Origin: Nonomuraea aurantiaca
GTDB lineage: Bacteria; Actinomycetota; Actinomycetes; Streptosporangiales; Streptosporangiaceae
DNA: 64,000 nucleotides
Reading direction: 5' to 3'
NCBI RefSeq assembly: GCF_020215705.1
Contig: NZ_JAIWNB010000019.1
Span: 62,001 to 126,000 of the forward strand
Shown: piece after piece, positions 58,654 through 64,000 of the stretch
Numbering within the stretch: position 1 is the first letter of the stretch
How the letters are laid out: every line of letters starts with the position of its first letter
Notes under the pieces: generated by a model
Database searches by the model: none
Seen by the model: only the letters and a program-made list of their open reading frames with translations
Told to the model about the DNA's origin: nothing
Translations under genes and position numbers: made by a program

Positions 58654-59076
58654 TTGACCTACGACCTGTTGTCCTGGCTGCGCGCCACGATCGAGGGCGA
58701 CAACGCGACGGCCGAGGCGGCGACTCCCGGCCCGTGGTCCTACGACCCCACCAGGGAGTGGTACGACGGCGACGACTTCGTCACCATGACCAACGGGCAG
58801 GAGTTCGTCGGCTTCGGCGACCCGTCGGCCTTCCGGGGCGCGGTCTGCATCACCGGCGACGCCGGTCACGCCCCGTCCATGAGGGACGCCGTGCACATCG
58901 CCCGCCACGATCCCCGTGACGTCACGGCCCGCTGCGCCGCCGAGCTGCGCCTGATCGCCGCGCACGGAGACGGGGACGGCCACACAGACGACGACGGGCC
59001 CTGCGACACGCTGCGGCTGCTCGCCTACGGCTACCGCCATCGTCCCGGCTGGCAGCCCGAGTGGGCGCCACGCTGA
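58654..59076 (+). CDS. DUF6221-like actinobacterial hypothetical protein
   Basis: A 140-aa protein with the pattern 'LLSWLRATIEGDNATAEAAT', 'PGPWSYDP', 'HIARHDPRDVTARCAAELRL' and the C-terminal 'YGYRHRPGWQPEWAPR'. This arrangement is common in small actinobacterial proteins grouped as DUF6221. TTG 58654 follows GAGGGAGAG. No known function. It starts 9 bp after the YchJ gene. Confidence 0.75.
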   Translation: MTYDLLSWLRATIEGDNATAEAATPGPWSYDPTREWYDGDDFVTMTNGQEFVGFGDPSAFRGAVCITGDAGHAPSMRDAVHIARHDPRDVTARCAAELRLIAAHGDGDGHTDDDGPCDTLRLLAYGYRHRPGWQPEWAPR

Positions 59077-59141
59077 GTTCGACGGCCGGCGTTCGGTGAG
59101 CGCGGCAGCGGGTACTGGCCGCCCACTAACAGGAGGGGCGT

Positions 59142-60788
59142 ATGGGATTACGGGCGAGGCTCAACAGCCGGTTCGGGCGGAAGGGACGGCGGCTGCGGGC
59201 CACGGCGCGGCAGACCTTCGACTGGCAGGACCTGCGGCCGGGCCAGCAGGAGGCGATGGAGCACCTGCTCGACGGGCGTGACGTGCTGCTGGTCATGCCG
59301 ACCGGGGCCGGCAAGTCGGCGGTCTACCAGGTGCCCGCGCAGCTGCGCGACGGTCCCACCGTGGTCGTCTCGCCGCTCATCGCGCTGCAGCGGGACCAGG
59401 TGATGGGCCTGGAGAAGGCCGACGCGGGCGGGGCCGTGGCGGTCAACTCCACCTCCTCGGTCAAGGCGGGGCTGGAGAAGGTCACGGCGGGGGAGGCGGA
59501 GTTCGTGTTCCTGTCGCCCGAGCAGCTGGCCAAGCCCGACGTCGTCGCCCAGCTGGCCAAGGCCGGGCCGTCGCTCATCGCGGTCGACGAGGCCCACTGC
59601 GTCTCGTCGTGGGGGCATGACTTCCGCCCCGACTACCTGCGGCTGGGCAAGGTCATCGAGCGCCTGGGGCACCCGCCGGTGGTGGCGATGACCGCCACGG
59701 CGGCGCCGAACGTCCGGGAGGAGATCGTCCGCTCCCTCGGCCTGAAGGACCCGGTGCAGATCGTCCGCGGGTTCGACCGGCCCAACATCCGGCTGGAGGT
59801 GCGCCGGTTCGTCGGCGACGACGACAAGATCCGTGCCCTGGCCGAGCACGCCGCCTCCCTCGACGGGCTCGGCCTGGTCTACGTCGCCACCCGGCGCGAG
59901 GCCGAGGAGTACGCCGCGCTGCTGACCGGGATGGGCCGCCACGCGGAGCCGTACCACGCCGGGATGCGGGCGGCCGAGCGGACGCGGGTGCACGCGCTCT
60001 TCACGGCGGGCGAGGTGGACACCGTGGTGGCCACGTCGGCGTTCGGGATGGGGATCGACCGGGCCGATGTCCGCTACGTGCTGCACGCGTCCCCGCCCGA
60101 GTCGCCCGACGCCTACTACCAGGAGATCGGCCGGGCGGGCCGGGACGGACGGCCCGCCCACGCCGTGCTGTTCTACCGGCCGGAGGATCTCGGCCTGCGC
60201 CGCTTCTTCGCCAGCGGCCGGGCGGACGCCGACGCGCTGCTGCGGGTGGCGACGCTGGTGAAGGAGCACGGCGGCATCGTGCCCGTCACCGAGCTGCGCG
60301 CCCTGCTGGAGGTGGGCGCCTCCCAGCTGACGAGCCTGGTCAACCTGCTGGAGCAGGCCGAGGCGGTGACCGTCACCGACTCCGGCGACCTGCGCTACGT
60401 GCCGGGCGGGCCGCCGCCGGAGCAGGCCGCCGCGCGGGCGGTGGAGCTCGACGAGATCCGGCACCGCGTCGACGACTCGCGGATCGACATGATGCGCGGC
60501 TACGCGGAGACGACCGGGTGCCGCCGCCGCTTCCTGCTGGAGTACTTCGGCGAGCCGTACGACACCGCCTGCCGGACCTGCGACACCTGCCAGGACGGCC
60601 AGGAGCCCATCGCGACCGGCGACGGACCGTACCCGCTGCACGCCAAGGTCGAGCACCAGGCATGGGGACGGGGCACGGTCATGCGCCGCGAGCCGGACCG
60701 GATCACGGTCCTGTTCGACTCGGTGGGCTACAAGACGCTCGCCCTGGCCGCCGTGGAGGGCGTCCTGCGACGCGCGGACGAGGCGTAG
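59142..60788 (+). CDS. recQ: RecQ-family ATP-dependent DNA helicase
   Basis: A 548-aa 3'-5' superfamily 2 helicase for recombination and repair. Motif 0 'FDWQDLRPGQQEAMEHLL', Walker A 'VLLVMPTGAGKSAVYQVPAQ', DEAH-type 'LIAVDEAHCVSSWGHDFRPD', motif III 'VVAMTATAAPNVREEI', motifs IV-VI 'GLVYVATRREAEEYAALLTG', 'TSAFGMGIDRADVRYVLHA' and 'YYQEIGRAGRDGRPAHAVLF'. A winged-helix part and zinc Cys cluster ('CRRRFLLEYFGEPYDTACRT') follow. HRDC is absent; instead there is a short C-terminal domain 'HQAWGRGTVMRREPDRITVL'. ATG 59142 has AGGAGGGG upstream. Confidence 0.93.
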   Translation: MGLRARLNSRFGRKGRRLRATARQTFDWQDLRPGQQEAMEHLLDGRDVLLVMPTGAGKSAVYQVPAQLRDGPTVVVSPLIALQRDQVMGLEKADAGGAVAVNSTSSVKAGLEKVTAGEAEFVFLSPEQLAKPDVVAQLAKAGPSLIAVDEAHCVSSWGHDFRPDYLRLGKVIERLGHPPVVAMTATAAPNVREEIVRSLGLKDPVQIVRGFDRPNIRLEVRRFVGDDDKIRALAEHAASLDGLGLVYVATRREAEEYAALLTGMGRHAEPYHAGMRAAERTRVHALFTAGEVDTVVATSAFGMGIDRADVRYVLHASPPESPDAYYQEIGRAGRDGRPAHAVLFYRPEDLGLRRFFASGRADADALLRVATLVKEHGGIVPVTELRALLEVGASQLTSLVNLLEQAEAVTVTDSGDLRYVPGGPPPEQAAARAVELDEIRHRVDDSRIDMMRGYAETTGCRRRFLLEYFGEPYDTACRTCDTCQDGQEPIATGDGPYPLHAKVEHQAWGRGTVMRREPDRITVLFDSVGYKTLALAAVEGVLRRADEA

Positions 60789-60795
60789 GCCGGGG

Positions 60796-62109
60796 TCACT
60801 TCATCCAGTCCTCCAGGCCGCTCGCCGACAGGGGCAGCTCGGCCGAGAGCACCTCCATGCCGTCCGCCGTCACCAGCAGGTCGTCCTCGATGCGCGCGCC
60901 GATCCCGCGCAGCTCGGGCGGCACGGTCAGGTCGTGGGCGTGGAAGTACAGGCCGGGCTCCACGGTGAACACCATGCCCGGCTCGATGAGCGCCCCCTGG
61001 TAGGCCTCGGGCGCGGCCTTGGCGCAGTCGTGCACGTCCAGGCCGAGGTGGTGGCCGATGCCGCAGATCAGGTAGCGGCGGTGGTGCTGGCCGCGCTCCG
61101 ACAGCGCCTCGTCCACCGAGACGGGCAGCATCCCCCAGTCGTCCAGCCCCCGCGCGATGACCTCCATCGCGGCGTGGTGGAAGTCGGTGAACCGGCGGCC
61201 GGGGGCGACCTGCGCCAGCGCCGCCCGGTGCGCCCGCTCCACCAGGTCGTGCACCTGGCGCTGGGCGGGGGAGAAGGCGCCGGAGGCGGGGAAGGTGCGG
61301 GTGACGTCGGCGGTGTAGTGGCTGCGTACCTCCACGCCCATGTCGAGCAGCAGCAGCTCGTCCGGCAGCACCGGGCCGTCGCAGCGCACCCAGTGCAGGG
61401 TCGGGGCGTGCGGGCCGCTGCCCACGATCGAGGCGTAGCCGGGGCCGTTGCCGTACGCCCTGGCGTACCGGTCGAAGGTGCCCTGCAGCCAGCGCTCACC
61501 CGGTCCGGCCACCGCGGTGGGGATCTCGGCGAGCACGGCGGCGAACCCCTCGACCGTCCGGTCCACGGCCTCCCTCAGCTGGCCGATCTCCCAGTCATCC
61601 TTGATCATGCGCAGCTCGGCCAGCACCCGGGCGATCTCGTCGTCGGTGGAGACCGTGCCGTCGAAGTCCGCCAGCGGCCTGACCGGCACGCCCAGCGCCG
61701 CCGACCACTCGGCCAGTCCGGGAGCGGCGCCCACCCACAGCTCCCCGTGGGCGGCGTCGGCGAAGAAGCCCGGCTCGCCGGGATAGGCGGGGACGGGCAG
61801 GTAGACGACCGCGTCGCCGTCCCTGACCACCGCCACGGCGTCCTCGGCCACGCAGCCGGTCAGCCAGTAGAAGTCGCTGCCGGGACGGAAGTCGTAGGAG
61901 GTGTCGTTGCTGCGCACCGGCGCCTGGCCCGCCGCCACCACGACGGTCCGGCCGGGCAGCGCGGCGCCGAGCCGGGCCCGATGGGCGGCGGCGGCCTCGG
62001 CGGCGCCGGGGACGACGGTCGGGGTGCGGTCGGGGATGTCCCAGCCCTTGCCGATGTAGTCAGTGAACGCGGGGATGTCCAGAAGTTTGGGGGGCCTGCC
62101 GTCAGTCAC
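60796..62109 (-). CDS. Xaa-Pro aminopeptidase (aminopeptidase P, M24)
   Basis: A 437-aa pita-bread metallopeptidase removing N-terminal residues before proline. N-terminal creatinase-like domain 'RLGAALPGRTVVVAAGQAPV…FYWLTGCVAEDAVAV'. Metal ligands: Asp in 'LLLDMGVEVRSHYTADVTRT' (two Asp), His in 'ICGIGHHLGLDVHDC', Glu in 'MVFTVEPGLYF' and 'GIGARIEDDLLVT'. I chose GTG 62109 because GGAGG lies 8 nt upstream; the GTG at 62133 has no such site. It overlaps the upstream S33 gene by 8 bp. Confidence 0.94.
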   Translation of the reverse strand: MTDGRPPKLLDIPAFTDYIGKGWDIPDRTPTVVPGAAEAAAAHRARLGAALPGRTVVVAAGQAPVRSNDTSYDFRPGSDFYWLTGCVAEDAVAVVRDGDAVVYLPVPAYPGEPGFFADAAHGELWVGAAPGLAEWSAALGVPVRPLADFDGTVSTDDEIARVLAELRMIKDDWEIGQLREAVDRTVEGFAAVLAEIPTAVAGPGERWLQGTFDRYARAYGNGPGYASIVGSGPHAPTLHWVRCDGPVLPDELLLLDMGVEVRSHYTADVTRTFPASGAFSPAQRQVHDLVERAHRAALAQVAPGRRFTDFHHAAMEVIARGLDDWGMLPVSVDEALSERGQHHRRYLICGIGHHLGLDVHDCAKAAPEAYQGALIEPGMVFTVEPGLYFHAHDLTVPPELRGIGARIEDDLLVTADGMEVLSAELPLSASGLEDWMK

Positions 62110-63385
62110 CTGTGATGCCTCCTCCGATGTCACGTACCAGTCCGGTCAGCCGGGCGAAGACGCGGTCCTCGCCCAGGCCGTCGTGCTCGTACTCGTTGGT
62201 GACCCACGCCTGGGCGTTGCCGATGCGGGCGGCGGTGTCCAGTTGCAGGCCGGAATCTACGTACATGTCGTCGTAATACACGGCGGCGGCCAGCGGAACC
62301 TCGTTGGCGGCCAGGCGTACCGGGTCGTAGAGCGGCGGCCAGTCCGCCCGCTCGGCCAGGAGCTCCACGGCCGCGCGGAACGGGCGCAACGCCCGGATCT
62401 CGGCGAACATCCAGGGGTACATCATCTCCCCGGTGAACAGCAGCGGCCGGGCCGACTCGGCGAAGGCCGGGTGGCGGGCCCGCTCGCGTTCGGCGGCCCA
62501 GCCGGTGGCTCCGGGGCCCGAGCCGTAGATGCTCTCCTGGAGCGCGGCGAACAGCGGGTTGTCGCTGTAGGAGGAGCGGGCCAGTACCTGGTGCAGGAAG
62601 GTGTCCGTCACGTGCTCGCCGTCGAGCGCCTCGTCGAGCAGCCAGTGCATGCGCTCGTAGCCCGGCTTCATGCCGAAGTCGATGCCGAGCGACTGCAGCC
62701 GCCGTACCGTGAGCACGTCGCCGTCGGGCAGCCGTACGTCCTGCTCGGCCAGCCGGTCGGCCAGGCGGCCCGCGGTCTCCACGTGGTGCGGGTAGCGGCG
62801 GTAGAACTCGGCGTTCTTGGCCGCGACGCGGGGATAGGTGCGCCGGTAGACCTCCGCCGCGTCCGGCTCCAGGCCGGGCAGCCCCCCGGTGACGTAGCAG
62901 GCGCTCAGCCCCTGCGGCGCCTGCGACAGGTACGTCAGTGTGAGGAACCCGCCGTAGCTCTGGCCCAGCGTCTCCCAGCGACGGCCGCCGAAGACGGTCG
63001 TACGCAGGTGCTCGGCGTCGGCGACGATCGAGTCGGCGCGGAAGCGGCTGAGGTAGTCGGCGGCCGCCCGCGCGCTCCCGAACGCGCTCATGACCCGCCC
63101 GTCGATCCGCGAGCTGCGCCCGGTGCCGCGCTGGTCGAGCAGGATCACCCGGTGCGTCTTGAGCGCCTGGCCGAGCCAGCCGTTCGTGGTGATCGGGCGC
63201 GGGCCCTTGCCGCCGGGACCGCCCTGCAGGTAGAGCAGACACGGCAGGTCCTCGGCCGCCCGCACCGGATCGGCCAGCTCCCGGGCGAACACCGTGATGG
63301 TCTCCCCGCCGGGCGCGGACCAGTCGAGCGGCACCTCCACCACGTGGTCGCGCACGCGCATCCCGGGAATCGTGTACGTGGTCAA
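62102..63385 (-). CDS. Proline iminopeptidase-like alpha/beta hydrolase (S33)
   Basis: A 427-aa serine hydrolase. 'LLYLQGGPGGKGPRPI' is the oxyanion-loop GGPG motif, 'VILLDQRGTGRSSRIDGRVM' the DQRGxG motif, and 'WETLGQSYGGFLTLTYL' contains the nucleophile Ser (GQSYGG). The acidic and His members lie in the C-terminal part ('WVTNEYEHDGLG' supplies a likely His). Long cap domain. Predicted to release N-terminal proline or other residues from peptides. It overlaps both neighbours (4 and 8 bp), so the three are one operon. Confidence 0.92.
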   Translation of the reverse strand: MTTYTIPGMRVRDHVVEVPLDWSAPGGETITVFARELADPVRAAEDLPCLLYLQGGPGGKGPRPITTNGWLGQALKTHRVILLDQRGTGRSSRIDGRVMSAFGSARAAADYLSRFRADSIVADAEHLRTTVFGGRRWETLGQSYGGFLTLTYLSQAPQGLSACYVTGGLPGLEPDAAEVYRRTYPRVAAKNAEFYRRYPHHVETAGRLADRLAEQDVRLPDGDVLTVRRLQSLGIDFGMKPGYERMHWLLDEALDGEHVTDTFLHQVLARSSYSDNPLFAALQESIYGSGPGATGWAAERERARHPAFAESARPLLFTGEMMYPWMFAEIRALRPFRAAVELLAERADWPPLYDPVRLAANEVPLAAAVYYDDMYVDSGLQLDTAARIGNAQAWVTNEYEHDGLGEDRVFARLTGLVRDIGGGITGD

Positions 63386-64000
63386 CGGGGGCTCCCTTCA
63401 CGGCGCCTGCGGTCCCATTCGGGGTTGATGCGGGGGATGGCGGCCAGGAGCGTCCGGGTGTACGGGTCCTGGGGGTCGCCGAAGACGCTCTCGACCGGGC
63501 CCTGCTCGACGATCCTGCCCTTGCTCATGACCGCCACCCGATGGGCGATCTGCCGGACGACGGCCAGGTCGTGGGCGATGAAGATGTAGCTGAAGCCGCT
63601 CTCGGCCTGCAGCCGCCGCAGCAGCTCGATGACCTGGGCCTGCACGGAGACGTCCAGGGCGGACACCGCCTCGTCGCAGATGACCAGCTTGGGGTGCACG
63701 GCCAGCGCGCGGGCGATGCCGATCCGCTGGGCCTGGCCGCCGGAGAACTGCGCGGGGTAGCGCTGGGAGTGGCCCGGGTCGAGCCCGACCCGCTCCATCA
63801 GCTCCCTGGCGTGCGCCCGCTTCCCGCCCGTCGGGGGGATCCCCTGGTACACCAGGGGTGCCATCAGGATGCGCTCGACCGTGTGGCGGGGGTTGAGCGA
63901 GGAGAACGGGTCCTGGAAGACGACCTGCACGTTGGCGCGGTAGCGGGCCAGCGTGGCCCCCTTCGCGGTGGTGATGTCCTCGCCCTCGAACTCCAGGGTG
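63382..64000 (-). CDS. Oligopeptide ABC transporter ATPase (DppF/OppF-like), 5' end outside window
   Basis: Partial ATP-binding protein; about 206 codons are visible and the reading frame continues beyond 64000. The Walker A lies outside. Visible: Q-loop 'VQVVFQDPFSSLNPRHTVER', signature 'FSGGQAQRIGIARALAVHPK', Walker B 'LVICDEAVSALDVSVQAQVI', switch His 'IFIAHDLAVVRQIAHRVAVM', and the oligopeptide C-terminal 'DPQDPYTRTLLAAIPRINPE'. Together with the two downstream peptidase genes it points to import and breakdown of proline-containing peptides. Confidence 0.95.
   Translation of the reverse strand, partial: TLEFEGEDITTAKGATLARYRANVQVVFQDPFSSLNPRHTVERILMAPLVYQGIPPTGGKRAHARELMERVGLDPGHSQRYPAQFSGGQAQRIGIARALAVHPKLVICDEAVSALDVSVQAQVIELLRRLQAESGFSYIFIAHDLAVVRQIAHRVAVMSKGRIVEQGPVESVFGDPQDPYTRTLLAAIPRINPEWDRRRREGSPR

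Overview
The window comes from a high-GC (about 70% or more), mycelial, spore-forming actinomycete, most plausibly a Streptosporangiaceae relative such as Nonomuraea or Microbispora. The reasons are pervasive G/C third positions, frequent GTG/TTG starts, an SsgB sporulation protein, a large SARP/AfsR-type regulator, a DUF5753 helix-turn-helix regulator, two PF04672-type SAM methyltransferases, Hanks-type kinase and LVIVD proteins, and many secreted glycosidases. Genus-level placement is inference. I see no rRNA, CRISPR array, insertion sequence, prophage or replication origin.

Left part (1-12.2 kb): a sugar ABC transporter (permease cut by the window edge, binding lipoprotein), its LacI repressor and a divergent glycogen-debranching-type enzyme, with two LacI-like operators between them. 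Then an SDR, a GH46 chitosanase with a palindromic CsnR-like box, an FMN reductase/luciferase-like monooxygenase pair, a small NAD(P)-binding protein, and a DUF5753 regulator facing a PF04672 methyltransferase.

12.4-23.8 kb: a peptide/amide scavenging module. It holds an M20 amidohydrolase, a two-domain Lrp regulator, and a divergent dipeptide ABC operon whose second permease is fused to an ATPase and carries an apparent -1 frameshift, followed by an amidohydrolase. Two CNNM/CBS membrane proteins follow.

23.8-34.0 kb: a 1039-aa SARP-NB-ARC-TPR regulator, a secreted M19-like dipeptidase, a second PF04672 methyltransferase, and a GH97-GH95 glycosidase pair with matching operator-like sequences. 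34.5-47.5 kb: a Val/Cys/Gly tRNA cluster, DinB-like protein, SDR, ArsR regulator next to hutH, a beta-hydroxyacid dehydrogenase-RidA fusion with divergent LysR, pabB-pabC, a Ser/Thr kinase, an LVIVD/DUF305 lipoprotein pair, ssgB and a second tRNA-Val.

48-64 kb: a two-component system and, upstream of it on the same strand, a five-gene operon: acyl-adenylating enzyme, FOXRED2-like flavoprotein, FMN alpha-hydroxyacid oxidase, membrane-anchored P450, cation/proton antiporter. A sulfotransferase diverges from it. This is the best candidate here for an undescribed pathway. Housekeeping-type genes (YchJ, DUF6221, RecQ) follow, then a proline-peptide cluster (aminopeptidase P, S33 peptidase, oligopeptide ABC ATPase) running off the right edge.

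A cross-cutting feature is the unusual density of in-frame minisatellite-like repeats inside otherwise ordinary genes (debranching enzyme, SDR, FMN reductase, histidine kinase, SARP, P450), together with a GGTCAGTGGG-type repeat in two distant intergenic regions.
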